A stretch of DNA of 64,000 nucleotides from Flavobacteriales bacterium UBA852 (GTDB taxonomy: Bacteria > Bacteroidota > Bacteroidia > Flavobacteriales_E > Vicingaceae), in the NCBI GenBank assembly GCA_002295925.1, contig DBGO01000016.1, positions 1 through 64,000 of the forward strand. The letters run 5' to 3'. The position numbers and the translations under genes are program-made. Numbering within the stretch: the stretch's first letter is position 1; each line of letters opens with the position of its first letter. Shown one piece after another: positions 45,712 through 55,522 of the stretch. The notes beneath the pieces were generated by a model. That model was given only the letters and a program-made list of their open reading frames with translations, ran no database searches and was not told the DNA's origin.

Positions 45712-48700
45712 ATGCTTACGCGAAAAATTACATATCACTATTTATTGCTTTTAACAGTAATGTTGTTTTCCTTTGTTCAAGGAAATGCCCAAGCACCTTG
45801 GACACTTGATTTTGACGGTAAAATTAAAAATGAAACCACCGGAGACAAATTAGATGGAACAACTATCACCATAAAGCGTAACGGTTCAACTTGGAAGACA
45901 CTTACGGTTGATAAATCCGGGAAATTCAGTTTTTCATTGGAGCCCGATGCCGAATATACTATCATATTTTCCAAGCCCGGATTTGTTTCCAAAAAAATAT
46001 ATGTCAATACAAAGAATGTCCCCCCCGAAGAGGCTACTTACGGGTTTGATTTCCCTATGCAAATGAATCTTTTTGAAGAAATTGAAGGACTGGACGTTTC
46101 TATTTTAAATCAACCGATAGCAAAAATTTCTTTCGACCCCAATTCAGGTTATTTCGATTTCGATCCTTCTTATACCAAATCTATAAAAAAGCAGATTGAA
46201 GAAATGAAAAAGCAATTGGAAGAGCTTAACAGGCAATATACCAATGCCATAAAATCTGCGGATGCCAAGTTTGCACAAAAAAGCTGGCAAGAAGCAATGG
46301 AATTATATCAAAAAGCCGCCTCAATAAAAACGAAAGAGCAATATCCAAAAGATAAAATCGCTGAAATAAAGAAAATTCTCGATGAACAAAAACAACAACA
46401 AGAAGCAGAAAAACAAAAACGAGACAAATACAACGCTATTATTGCAGATGCCGACAGTAAATTTTCTGCAAAAGATTATGAGAATGCCAAAGCAAAATAT
46501 AATGAAGCTTTAGGAATTTTTCCGGATGAAAAATATCCAAAAGATAAAATTGCCGAAATCGAAAAGTTAATTGCTGCTCAAAAGCAAAAAGAAGAACAAT
46601 ATAAATCCTTAATCGCTGAAGCGGACAGTAAATTTTCATCAAAAGATTACGAAGGAGCAAAGGCAAAATACACCGAGGCATTGGGGATTAAACCCAACGA
46701 ACAATATCCGAAAGATAAAATCAGTGAGATAGAAAAATTATTGTCCGAATTGGCAGCCGAGAAGCAAAAAGAGGAACAATATAAAGCATTGATAGCCGAA
46801 GCGGACAGTAAGTTTTCATCGAAAGATTATGAAGGTGCAAAAGCAAAATACACCGAAGCATTAGGCATCAAACCCAACGAACAATATCCGAAAGATAAAA
46901 TCAGTGAGATAGAAAAACTATTGTCTGAATTGGCTGCTGAGAAACAAAAAGAAGAGCAGTATAAAGCAATTATAGCCGAAGCAGACAGTAAGTTATCAGC
47001 AAAAGATTACGAAGGCGCAAAAGCAAAATACACCGAAGCATTGGGAATTAAACCCAATGAAAAATACCCGAAAGATAAAATCAGTGAGATAGAAAAACTA
47101 ATGTCTGAATTGGCTGCTGAGAAACAAAAAGAAGAGCAGTATAAAGCAATTATAGCCGAAGCGGACACTAAATTTTCATCTAAAGATTATGAAGGTGCAA
47201 AAGCAAAATACACCGAAGCATTGGGCATTAAACCCAACGAACAATATCCGAAAGATAAAATTAGTGAGATAGAAAAACTATTGTCTGAATTGGCAGCAGA
47301 AAAGCAAAAAGAAGAGCAGTATAAAGCATTAATAGCTGAAGCGGACAGCAAGTTATCAGCAAAAGATTACGAAGGTGCCAAATCGAAATACAATGCCGCA
47401 TTAAGTTTGAAACCCAATGAGCAATACCCTAAAGATAAGATAGCCGAAATCGAGAAGTTATTGGCAGAGTTAGCGGCTAAAGAGGCATCAGAGAAACAAA
47501 AAGAAGAGCAGTATAAAGCATTAATAGCCGAAGCGGACAGCAAATTTTCATCAAAAGATTACGAAGGTGCCAAATCGAAATACAATGCCGCATTAGGTTT
47601 GAAACCCAATGAGCAATACCCTAAAGATAAGATAGCCGAAATCGAGAAGATATTGGCAGAGTTGGCTGATAAAGAGGCATCAGAGAAACAAAAAGAAGAG
47701 CAGTATAAAGCAATTATTGCCGAAGCAGATAGCAAGTTTTCATCAAAAGATTACGAAGGTGCCAAATCGAAATACAATGCCGCAATAGGTGTAAAGCCCA
47801 ATGAACAATATCCTAAAGATAAAATAGCCGAAATCGAGAAGATATTGGCAGAGTTAGCGGCTAAAGAGGCATCAGAAAAACAAAAAGAAGAGCAGTATAA
47901 AGCATTAATAGCTGAGGCAGACAGTAAGTTATCAGCAAAAGATTACGAAGGTGCCAAATCGAAGTACAATGCCGCATTAGGCGTAAAGCCCAACGAGCAA
48001 TACCCTAAAGATAAGATTTCAGAAATCGAGAAGATATTGGCAGAATTGTCGGCTAAAGAGGAAGAAGATAAGCTAGCAGCAGAAGCGGAAAGAAAAAAAC
48101 GGGAATATTACAATGCTTTAATTAAAAAAGCGGATGATTCATTCAACAAACAAGATTGGGACGATGCGATTTCAAATTACCAACAAGCGTCATTTATGTA
48201 TCCCAATGAGCAATATCCAAAGGATAAAATTGCAGAAATTGAGAGGTTGAAAAAAGAGTTGGCTGATAAACAAAATGCTGCGCAACAAAAAGAGGCACAA
48301 TACAAAGCGTTGATAGCCGAAGCAGACAGCAAATTCTCCTCAAAAGATTATCAAGGGGCAAAATCAAAATATCAAGAAGCTTTAGGTATTAAACCCAACG
48401 AACAATACCCTAAAAATAAAATTGCTGAAATAGAAAAACTGTTGGCAGAATTGGCAGCACAGCAAAATCAACCTAAAGAAGAACCAAAAGAAAAGCCGAA
48501 AGAAATTGCAGTTACGGTAGATAACACCGATAAACAATATCAAGATTTAATAGCTTCTGCCGATAATTTATTCTCAAATAAAGAATACATAAAAGCAAAA
48601 TCGACTTATCAAAAAGCACAAAATCTAAAACCTTCCGAAGAGTATCCGGCAGATAAAATTGCTGAAATTGATAATATTTTAGCCAAGTTACAAGCTGAGG

Positions 48701-50175
48701 AGCAACAAAAATACCTTGCCGAAAAAGCCAAAAAAGACAAATACAATAAATTATTGAAAGAAGGACAAAAACAATTTATTCTTAAAAACTATCAACAAGC
48801 AATTAACGCTTACGAATCGGCATTGGCAATTTATCCGGATGAAAAATATCCTAAAGGAAGAATTGAAGAAATCAAACGATTGATGGAAGAATTGGCCAAT
48901 AAACAAAAAACGGTTACCAACAATCAACCGGCAAATAATGGTGGTTGGTCAACAGTGGATGATACCAAAGAAAAAGAGATTTTGGCAATGGTAAAAAAAG
49001 AACGTGAAGAACGTGAAAGACAAAAATATGAACGTCTCAAAGCCGAAGAAGAACAAATAAAACAACAACAAGAAAAATTATTGCGCGATGCCGAGCAACG
49101 AAGAAAAGAAGCATTGCATAAAGCTTTGGCAGAAGATGCCAAACGTCGCCAAATGGCTAAAGAAGGCAATAAATACCACGAGCAAAACTATACCACTTTA
49201 CAACAAAAAGAAGAAAAGTACAGTCAACAAATGGCTGAGTACAGTAAGGTGAATGCCGAAAGCATTAAAAAAGCCGAAGAGGATTATCAAAAAAGAATTG
49301 AGCAGCATCGCCATATGGATAAAGAGATGCGCAAAAAAGCAGAAGAAAATATAGAAAAGTTGTATCAGTTGCAAAGTCGCACAAAAGAACAACAATTAGT
49401 TTATCAAGAAAATCAAAAGAAAATTTTAGCTGAAAACGCCAAAAAAGCGGCAAATTATCAAAAACAACAAAAAGAGCAAGCCGAAAAAGGCAAAAAACTA
49501 GGCATTTTAAATATCAAACTGTTAAAAGCCAAACAAGATAAAATAAGAAATTTCACCAAAGAATTACTGGCGCAATCAGAAGCAGTAAGAAAGCAGAATT
49601 TACGCAAGTTGGATGAGCAACAACAAAAAATAATTGAAGAACGCAAACGACAAGAGCAAATCAATAATGAACGCTTGAAAAAACTTAATAAACGAAACGA
49701 AAAATATAAAGGACAATCAAAAGTATATGCCAAAAAAGCCGAAGAACGTCGCGAATTAGCACGTAAAAAGATGGAGCAGTATATGGCAAAGCTAAAAGAG
49801 CAAAACAGTCAAGCTCAAAAAAGATATGCTGAGTTTGCCAAAAAATTGGAAGAAACTCGAAAAGAATATAAAGAGTATAACCAAGCGTTGTCCATTGCTC
49901 AAAAACAACGAATTAAAGAAAATACTCAAGTAGAGTATTACAAAGGCGAAGAAGTGAAGTCAAAATCACCATTGGCAGATAAATATCCGCAAGGCGTTTC
50001 GGAGGAAGTAATAGATGAAGGAAACCGCATTATTTTAAAACGCTATCGTGTTGAAGGAGATCATGTGGATGTGTATGAACAAATCAGCTATAAATGGGGA
50101 GCAACGTATTATACAAAAAACGGCCGTTATATCACCAAAGCCATTTGGGATATTGAAACCAAAGGAAAAAAATAA
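45712..50175 (+). CDS. Very large exported tandem-repeat and coiled-coil protein
   Basis: 1487 aa from ATG 45712 (an upstream in-frame TTG at 45694 is less likely). A signal peptide is followed by a carboxypeptidase-regulatory-like beta domain (FDGKIKNETTGDKLDGTTITI). About 14 TPR-like repeats of 58-70 residues follow, typified by IAEADSKFSSKDYEGAKAKY and PKDKISEIEKL. A long charged coiled coil (about 1080-1420) leads to a C-terminal ~60-residue domain (YPQGVSEEVIDEGNRI ... YTKNGRYITKAIWDI) that recurs in Bacteroidota repeat proteins. Probably periplasmic and structural; function unknown. Confidence 0.85.
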   Translation: MLTRKITYHYLLLLTVMLFSFVQGNAQAPWTLDFDGKIKNETTGDKLDGTTITIKRNGSTWKTLTVDKSGKFSFSLEPDAEYTIIFSKPGFVSKKIYVNTKNVPPEEATYGFDFPMQMNLFEEIEGLDVSILNQPIAKISFDPNSGYFDFDPSYTKSIKKQIEEMKKQLEELNRQYTNAIKSADAKFAQKSWQEAMELYQKAASIKTKEQYPKDKIAEIKKILDEQKQQQEAEKQKRDKYNAIIADADSKFSAKDYENAKAKYNEALGIFPDEKYPKDKIAEIEKLIAAQKQKEEQYKSLIAEADSKFSSKDYEGAKAKYTEALGIKPNEQYPKDKISEIEKLLSELAAEKQKEEQYKALIAEADSKFSSKDYEGAKAKYTEALGIKPNEQYPKDKISEIEKLLSELAAEKQKEEQYKAIIAEADSKLSAKDYEGAKAKYTEALGIKPNEKYPKDKISEIEKLMSELAAEKQKEEQYKAIIAEADTKFSSKDYEGAKAKYTEALGIKPNEQYPKDKISEIEKLLSELAAEKQKEEQYKALIAEADSKLSAKDYEGAKSKYNAALSLKPNEQYPKDKIAEIEKLLAELAAKEASEKQKEEQYKALIAEADSKFSSKDYEGAKSKYNAALGLKPNEQYPKDKIAEIEKILAELADKEASEKQKEEQYKAIIAEADSKFSSKDYEGAKSKYNAAIGVKPNEQYPKDKIAEIEKILAELAAKEASEKQKEEQYKALIAEADSKLSAKDYEGAKSKYNAALGVKPNEQYPKDKISEIEKILAELSAKEEEDKLAAEAERKKREYYNALIKKADDSFNKQDWDDAISNYQQASFMYPNEQYPKDKIAEIERLKKELADKQNAAQQKEAQYKALIAEADSKFSSKDYQGAKSKYQEALGIKPNEQYPKNKIAEIEKLLAELAAQQNQPKEEPKEKPKEIAVTVDNTDKQYQDLIASADNLFSNKEYIKAKSTYQKAQNLKPSEEYPADKIAEIDNILAKLQAEEQQKYLAEKAKKDKYNKLLKEGQKQFILKNYQQAINAYESALAIYPDEKYPKGRIEEIKRLMEELANKQKTVTNNQPANNGGWSTVDDTKEKEILAMVKKEREERERQKYERLKAEEEQIKQQQEKLLRDAEQRRKEALHKALAEDAKRRQMAKEGNKYHEQNYTTLQQKEEKYSQQMAEYSKVNAESIKKAEEDYQKRIEQHRHMDKEMRKKAEENIEKLYQLQSRTKEQQLVYQENQKKILAENAKKAANYQKQQKEQAEKGKKLGILNIKLLKAKQDKIRNFTKELLAQSEAVRKQNLRKLDEQQQKIIEERKRQEQINNERLKKLNKRNEKYKGQSKVYAKKAEERRELARKKMEQYMAKLKEQNSQAQKRYAEFAKKLEETRKEYKEYNQALSIAQKQRIKENTQVEYYKGEEVKSKSPLADKYPQGVSEEVIDEGNRIILKRYRVEGDHVDVYEQISYKWGATYYTKNGRYITKAIWDIETKGKK
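46582..48069 (+). repeat. Near-identical TPR-like tandem repeat array
   Basis: Eight units start at 46582, 46762, 46942, 47122, 47302, 47494, 47686 and 47878. The first four are 180 bp; later units are 192 bp or so because of an added four-codon KEAS segment. Units differ mostly by synonymous or conservative changes. Flanking units at the N and C ends are more diverged, so the block looks recently expanded. Confidence 0.9.
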
Positions 50176-50201
50176 TTATATTAATTTAAAACTTAACTAA
50201 A

Positions 50202-51179
50202 ATGAAAAAATTTACGCTTCTATTTCTTACAATATTATTAGTTGGAGGAATCAATGCACAAAATGCCAACTTAACCATCACACTTCGTGATGGCGATGTA
50301 ATATCGGGGCAGGCCCAAATGAAAAGCGTTACGCTGGAAACCAAATATGGAAAATTAGTTATTCCCATTAAAGATGTCAATGAAATTGAAGTGGGAGTTT
50401 CGCCCGATAATGCCAATAAAACTAAATACATTAATTTGGCCAAACAATTAGCATCCGGAACCGAAGAACTTGCCAAAAAGGCTTTTGACCAACTCTTGGA
50501 TGCTCCAATTGGAGCAATTCCAATTCTCGAAGAATTTGCTTTCTCGGATGAATCGGTTGAATTGGTTTATTTACCCGGTTATTCACTCAATGAGGTAATC
50601 AATGCACTTAAAGGCAAATACAATCTGCAAAATTATTCGCCTGAAGATATTATTTCTATCAATTATCAATACCGAATGGGCGGGCAATATAATTTTAAAA
50701 ATATCAGTTTAAAAACTGAATTTGGAACGTTAAATATCCCAAAAGAAAAAATTTCAAAAATTGAAGTATTCTATAATGATCCCAATAACAAAAATTTAAC
50801 TTTCAAACTCATTGCCTCTAAACATATATCCGGAAACCCTGACGGCGGATGGCTGAGAACGGGAATTTATGTAAAAGCCGGGCAAACTATTACAATAAAT
50901 GCTTCAGGAATAATTACTTTGGCCAGTTTATCCAATAATCAATATACCCCGGACGGTAAATCCGACGAGACATACGATGGCGATTATATTGCAAAAGATA
51001 ATTATCCGACTTATGGCAATGTAGTTTTTAAAATAGGAGAGAGCGGCGAAATTCAAAAAGCCGGCAGCCATTATACTGGAGTAGCTTCACGATCCGGAGT
51101 TTTGTATTTATCTATTTATGAAACCGTTTACAATCCGGCGAATAAGGGATATTATATTGTAAAAGTGGCAGTGAAATAA
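50202..51179 (+). CDS. Exported protein with C-terminal LecA-like lectin domain
   Basis: 325 aa with a signal peptide (ends GGINAQ). Two short beta segments, LTITLRDGDVISG...YGKLVIPIKDVNEIEV and NISLKTEFGTLNIPKEKISKIEV, look like internal duplicates. From about residue 215 (WLRTGIYVKAGQTITINASG ... YGNVVFKIGESGEI ... GVLYLSIYE ... GYYIVKV) the pattern matches PA-IL/LecA-type galactophilic lectins. The calcium and sugar ligand residues are only partly kept, so binding is uncertain. 26 bases after the giant repeat gene. Confidence 0.75.
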   Translation: MKKFTLLFLTILLVGGINAQNANLTITLRDGDVISGQAQMKSVTLETKYGKLVIPIKDVNEIEVGVSPDNANKTKYINLAKQLASGTEELAKKAFDQLLDAPIGAIPILEEFAFSDESVELVYLPGYSLNEVINALKGKYNLQNYSPEDIISINYQYRMGGQYNFKNISLKTEFGTLNIPKEKISKIEVFYNDPNNKNLTFKLIASKHISGNPDGGWLRTGIYVKAGQTITINASGIITLASLSNNQYTPDGKSDETYDGDYIAKDNYPTYGNVVFKIGESGEIQKAGSHYTGVASRSGVLYLSIYETVYNPANKGYYIVKVAVK

Positions 51180-51188
51180 ATTGAGAAT

Positions 51189-52307
51189 ATGAATTTATTT
51201 AATATTGCTAAAGCAGTAACATATTTTTTGTTGCTGCTTTTTATTATTTCGTGTGGAGAGAATGAGGTAAACCATTCAGTTCCGGAAGGAAATGAAGTTA
51301 AACCGGATACAATACGTCCGGAGTATGCCAAAGGTTTTTATTTTCTTAAATACCAATCAAATGATTATGTGTTGATTTTACAAGATGAAAAGCAAAGCAA
51401 AACAAAAAAATATCACTTCACCTTAAACGATTCTGCATCAAAAAGTTCTGATAAAATTCCCCTTCCAGTACAAAGTGCTGTTGCTTTTTCATCCACACAC
51501 TATGGATTTTTAGAGCCTCTTAATCAAACCGAAATTATAAAAGGAATTTCCGGGAAGGAATATTTAATTTCAAATCATAAAGAAGAAATTGAAGAAATCG
51601 GATTTACCGAAAATTTAAATTTCGAAAAAATAGTATCCTTAAAACCGCAAGTAGTTTTCGGTAATAACTTCCAATCGCTTGATGCTAATTTTGTCAATAA
51701 ATTCGCCCAACTTGGAATCGCTTATATTCCAATATCTGAATATTCGGAAGATTCACCTCTTGCACGTGCCGAATGGATAAAAGTATTTGGGTTGCTTACC
51801 GGTAAAACAGCATCTGCAGATTCAATTTTCCGGAATATAGAAAAACAATACTTACAATTAAAGCAAAGTGCATGCAACAAAAATAAACCGACGGTTTTAA
51901 TGAGTTTTCCTTACCAAAATACGTGGTATGTGCCCGGTGGAAAATCCTTTCAAGCAACATTTGTAAAAGATGCCGGCGGTAATTATATCTTTTCTGAAAA
52001 TCAAGATAAAAACAGTTTTATTGCCGATAGCGAACTAATTTTGGAAAAAGGTAAAAATGCCGATTTTTGGCTGAATCTAAATAATATTCAAACCAAAAAA
52101 GAAATACTTGATGAAAATCCGCTGTTTGCCCGGTTCAAAGCATTTCAAAACAATACTATTTTCAACAATAATAAACAAATGGTTGGAAAAGCTAATGCTT
52201 ATTGGCAAACCGGCGTAGTCAATCCGCATAAAATATTGGCAGACATTATTCATATATTGCAAAACGATACCAATAAAAACTTGAATTATTACAAACCTGT
52301 TCGATGA
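51189..52307 (+). CDS. Periplasmic substrate-binding lipoprotein of a siderophore/cobalamin-type ABC importer
   Basis: 372 aa. A lipoprotein signal with Cys at about residue 19 (FIISCGENE). The two-lobe class III binding fold is seen in VSLKPQVVFGNNFQSLDANFVNKFAQLGIAYIPISEY and GGNYIFSENQDKNSFIADSELILEKGKNADFWLNL. It belongs to the BtuF/FhuD/FepB superfamily. Iron-siderophore, haem or cobalamin cannot be told apart from sequence alone. ATGA overlaps the permease start by four bases. Confidence 0.88.
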   Translation: MNLFNIAKAVTYFLLLLFIISCGENEVNHSVPEGNEVKPDTIRPEYAKGFYFLKYQSNDYVLILQDEKQSKTKKYHFTLNDSASKSSDKIPLPVQSAVAFSSTHYGFLEPLNQTEIIKGISGKEYLISNHKEEIEEIGFTENLNFEKIVSLKPQVVFGNNFQSLDANFVNKFAQLGIAYIPISEYSEDSPLARAEWIKVFGLLTGKTASADSIFRNIEKQYLQLKQSACNKNKPTVLMSFPYQNTWYVPGGKSFQATFVKDAGGNYIFSENQDKNSFIADSELILEKGKNADFWLNLNNIQTKKEILDENPLFARFKAFQNNTIFNNNKQMVGKANAYWQTGVVNPHKILADIIHILQNDTNKNLNYYKPVR

Positions 52308-53296
52308 GTCGTCGTGAAAATATAATTATAAAATTCCTGTTATTCTTGCTGTTGTTGTCAGGAGCATTTTTACGGCTGATTACCGGCGAAGTGGATATTG
52401 ATTTTATGCAATTCAACACCATTTTTACAAACGGAACCACCGAAAATTTAATTGTTATCCACCATCGATTACCCGCCTTGCTTAATGCAGTATTTGTAGG
52501 GGCAGGATTATCTTTGGCGGGCTACTTAATGCAAGTGGTTTTTAAAAATGCATTGGCAGGGCCGTATATTTTAGGGGTTGCCTCAGGTGCAGGGTTGTTT
52601 GTGGCTGTTTTTTTACTAACCGGAATTTCATGCATATTGGCAACTGTTGGAGTTTCTTTTATGGCAATAGTTGGTGCAATGGCGGTGGCTTTATTGCTTT
52701 TGCTTTTATTGACAAAAATCAGGCAAACTACAACTATCTTAATCGTTGGTGTATTGATTAGCAGTGTGGCAACAGCCGTTATCAGTTTGTTGCAATATTT
52801 TAGCAGCGACGAAAAACTAAAAAAATTCATTGTTTGGACAATGGGAAATACAGAAGCATCTTCATTAAACGAATCGCTTTTAATTGCAACAATTACGGTT
52901 TTGGTATTTCTAATAATTCGAGCAAGGCAAAAAAGCATCAATTTATTGATGTTGCCTGACAACAAAGCTTTTTCTCTAGGGTTGAATGTGAAGCATACGC
53001 AAATTATATCGCTTTTGATGGCATCTGTGGTAACCGGCGTTTCGGTTGCTTTTTGTGGCCCTATTGGTTTTGTAGGAATTGTCGTTCCGCATTTAAGTGC
53101 AATGTTGGTAAAAACGCGATTAGTACAATTCAATTTGTTTATGTTGTTTTTAACAGGTGCCAACTTGGTGTTGTATGCCGATTTATTGGCGCATTTGCCA
53201 CAAGGAACTTTGTTGCCTGTAAATGCGATTTTGGCAATTTTTGGCATTCCGGTCATTTTTTATATTGTTTTACGAAAAAAATCGGTCATTTTATAG
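52304..53296 (+). CDS. FecCD/BtuC-type ABC transporter permease
   Basis: 330 aa with nine or ten transmembrane helices. HHRLPALLNAVFVGAGLSLAGYLMQ, NALAGPYILGVASGAG and FCGPIGFVGIVVPHLSAMLV are the typical motifs of the BtuC/FecCD family. It forms the channel for the importer with the preceding binding protein and the following ATPase. Start overlaps the binding-protein gene by four bases. Confidence 0.93.
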   Translation: MSRRENIIIKFLLFLLLLSGAFLRLITGEVDIDFMQFNTIFTNGTTENLIVIHHRLPALLNAVFVGAGLSLAGYLMQVVFKNALAGPYILGVASGAGLFVAVFLLTGISCILATVGVSFMAIVGAMAVALLLLLLLTKIRQTTTILIVGVLISSVATAVISLLQYFSSDEKLKKFIVWTMGNTEASSLNESLLIATITVLVFLIIRARQKSINLLMLPDNKAFSLGLNVKHTQIISLLMASVVTGVSVAFCGPIGFVGIVVPHLSAMLVKTRLVQFNLFMLFLTGANLVLYADLLAHLPQGTLLPVNAILAIFGIPVIFYIVLRKKSVIL

Positions 53297-53297
53297 T

Positions 53298-54071
53298 GTG
53301 AATTTAGAATCTGCACATATCGAAATAAAGGCACTGCAATTTGGATACAGCAATCATAGATTGTTGGATAAACCTTTGCATTTTACGGCTAAACAAGGTG
53401 AGTTTATTTGCGTTGCCGGAAAAAACGGTTGTGGGAAATCTACACTTTTGAAAACAATTTTAACATTACATCAACCAATTTCAGGTTCGGTTTTATTGAA
53501 TAAAAAAGATATTTATCATTTAAAAAATGAAGAAAGGGCATTTTATATCGCTTACGCAGATGCAGACAGGCAAATATTCGGAAATTTCACGGTGAAAGAT
53601 TATTTGCTATTTGGGCGTTATCCGTATTTGTCGGTAGAGCTTAAACCAACAGAGCAAGACATAAAACAAATTGAACAATTGGTTGAATATTTCAATATTG
53701 CTCATTTATTGCAAAAAGATATTCAAACGCTCAGCAGTGGCGAATACAGAATGTTGCAAATTGTTACGGCTTTTGTTCAAGATACACAGGTAGTTATTCT
53801 TGACGAGCCAACAGCAAATTTGGATTTGGATAAATCGGTTAATGTTTTTGATAAATTAAGTGATTTGGCAAAAAGGCAAAATAAGCTCATCATTATTGCT
53901 ACGCATCAAATTAATTTAGCTTTTAAATATGCTTCAAAAATTTTATTATTCCACCAACGGAATTACTATTTCGATTCACCTTCAAAATTGGCAAAAGCAC
54001 CGGTAATGCAAGCATTTTTTGATAATGATTCCTTGCATTGGAATGCCGAAAAAATGATTTTTGAATGGTGA
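53298..54071 (+). CDS. ABC transporter ATP-binding protein of the siderophore/cobalamin importer
   Basis: 257 aa from GTG 53298, one base after the permease stop; a longer frame from 53223 would lie within the permease and is rejected. Walker A GKNGCGKST, signature LSSGEYRM (variant of LSGGQ), Walker B VVILDEPTANLD and switch His (ATHQ). Length and layout match BtuD/FhuC. Third gene of the btuFCD-like operon; ends nine bases before the converging dacB-like gene. Confidence 0.93.
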   Translation: MNLESAHIEIKALQFGYSNHRLLDKPLHFTAKQGEFICVAGKNGCGKSTLLKTILTLHQPISGSVLLNKKDIYHLKNEERAFYIAYADADRQIFGNFTVKDYLLFGRYPYLSVELKPTEQDIKQIEQLVEYFNIAHLLQKDIQTLSSGEYRMLQIVTAFVQDTQVVILDEPTANLDLDKSVNVFDKLSDLAKRQNKLIIIATHQINLAFKYASKILLFHQRNYYFDSPSKLAKAPVMQAFFDNDSLHWNAEKMIFEW

Positions 54072-54079
54072 AAGTAATT

Positions 54080-55522
54080 CTATAAATCATTACATGCCTT
54101 TACCAAAAATGATTCAATAGCTTTTTTAGCCTCATAAGGCGAACCATTGTAATGGTTAACGATGATGCAAAAAGCATATTTTTGCCCCGATTTCCCGGTG
54201 AAATAACCCGCATAAGAACGTACACCTTCCATATAGCCACTTTTGGCTTGTAAATTATTTTCAAGTATAGTGTTTTTGCCAAAGTTTCTCAATGTTCCCG
54301 AAATACCGGCTTTAGGTAACGATTTAAGATATTCGTTTTTAAAATCACTTTTATATGATTTTACCAATAATTGAGTGAAAAAATAGGGCGTAACAGCATT
54401 CATTGGTGACAAGCCCGAACCGTCAAATAACGAAACTTCATCAACAGGCAAGTTTTGTTTTTTCATTAATTGCATCTGTGCTTTTATTCCCGTAAGGAAA
54501 TTGCCTTTGCCAAATTTTTTATAGCCCAAATAAAAATTAAGTGATTCGGCATACAGATTATTGCTGTATAAATTTGTAACAGCTACAATTTTAGAAAGAG
54601 GCGGAGAGAAAACATCTTTTTTAGTAACCAACAGGTAGTTCGTCGGCAGATGCGAAAAAGAAATGTTATTTTCTTTAAACTGCTTTTTCAAATCTTCTTT
54701 AAATAAATTAAATGGTTTTGGATTGGCAATTTTTATTTTAAAAGAAGAACGATTTTTCGGAATGGCACCACTGAGCAATATCGTATCACTAAATGGGCAG
54801 CAATACGCATACGCCGAATCCTTCTTGAAATTTTTTACCGTTAATTGATTGACCAGAACATAAGGTATTTCTGACGGTTCGGTTTTAAGAACAGATACTT
54901 TTTGATTATCAGATTGCAGGAAAACTGTGATGCTGTTGTCTTTGTAATTTAATCCACAAGGTGATGCGCCATAATAATTTCCAATATCAGACCATAACCA
55001 AGTAGAAGGTGTTGAGGGAAAGTCAAAAATTGAATAATCAACTTGAATATTTCCTATGATTGTGTTTAATTTTTCATATTTAAAAAAATCAATGACAGCA
55101 TTCGAAAGGATATTTTTTCGAGATTTAAAAAAACGAGATTCAAGCGTTGGGTCGCCTGAACCTGTAATTTTTATTGTTCCGCTAAAAATACTGTCTTTTC
55201 TTTCGCCTAAAATTGAAATCGTAGTTTTAAACTTAAATTCGGGTGTGAGAAAATAAAACGCATTGTGGGTGGTGATTAATTTGGTGATGCTTGCAGGAGT
55301 AAGTTTTTTATGTGCATTGTAAGATAAAATCTCTTTATTATTATCAATAGAAACAATATGCACCCCCACAAGCGCCGGAGAAAAATCAGGGTGTTGAACC
55401 AGTGAGTTAAGAGTTTCGTTGAGCGCCGTTGTATTTTGACTAAAAAGGGTTTGACCCAAAATGATAAAAGCACCGATAAATAATCGATGCTTTAAAAATT
55501 TGGTTATTTGCTTAAAAATCAT
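54080..55522 (-). CDS. dacB: D-alanyl-D-alanine carboxypeptidase/endopeptidase (PBP4, S13)
   Basis: 480 aa with a signal peptide. S13 motifs: SITK (SxxK, in LTPASITKLIT), SNN (SxN, in LYSNNLYAES), and KSG (KTG-like, in QAKSGYMEGV). It trims peptidoglycan stem peptides or cross-links in the periplasm. Its start overlaps the upstream hypothetical by four bases. Last gene of the minus-strand envelope operon. Confidence 0.92.
   Translation of the reverse strand: MIFKQITKFLKHRLFIGAFIILGQTLFSQNTTALNETLNSLVQHPDFSPALVGVHIVSIDNNKEILSYNAHKKLTPASITKLITTHNAFYFLTPEFKFKTTISILGERKDSIFSGTIKITGSGDPTLESRFFKSRKNILSNAVIDFFKYEKLNTIIGNIQVDYSIFDFPSTPSTWLWSDIGNYYGASPCGLNYKDNSITVFLQSDNQKVSVLKTEPSEIPYVLVNQLTVKNFKKDSAYAYCCPFSDTILLSGAIPKNRSSFKIKIANPKPFNLFKEDLKKQFKENNISFSHLPTNYLLVTKKDVFSPPLSKIVAVTNLYSNNLYAESLNFYLGYKKFGKGNFLTGIKAQMQLMKKQNLPVDEVSLFDGSGLSPMNAVTPYFFTQLLVKSYKSDFKNEYLKSLPKAGISGTLRNFGKNTILENNLQAKSGYMEGVRSYAGYFTGKSGQKYAFCIIVNHYNGSPYEAKKAIESFLVKACNDL

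Noticed and set aside
51180..51188. Cobalamin riboswitch before the BtuFCD-like genes
   Set aside because: Only nine bases separate the binding-protein gene from the upstream gene, leaving no room for a riboswitch.
53223..53297. Longer N-terminus for the ABC ATPase
   Set aside because: It would lie within the permease coding sequence and is not like the family; GTG 53298 directly after the permease stop fits better.
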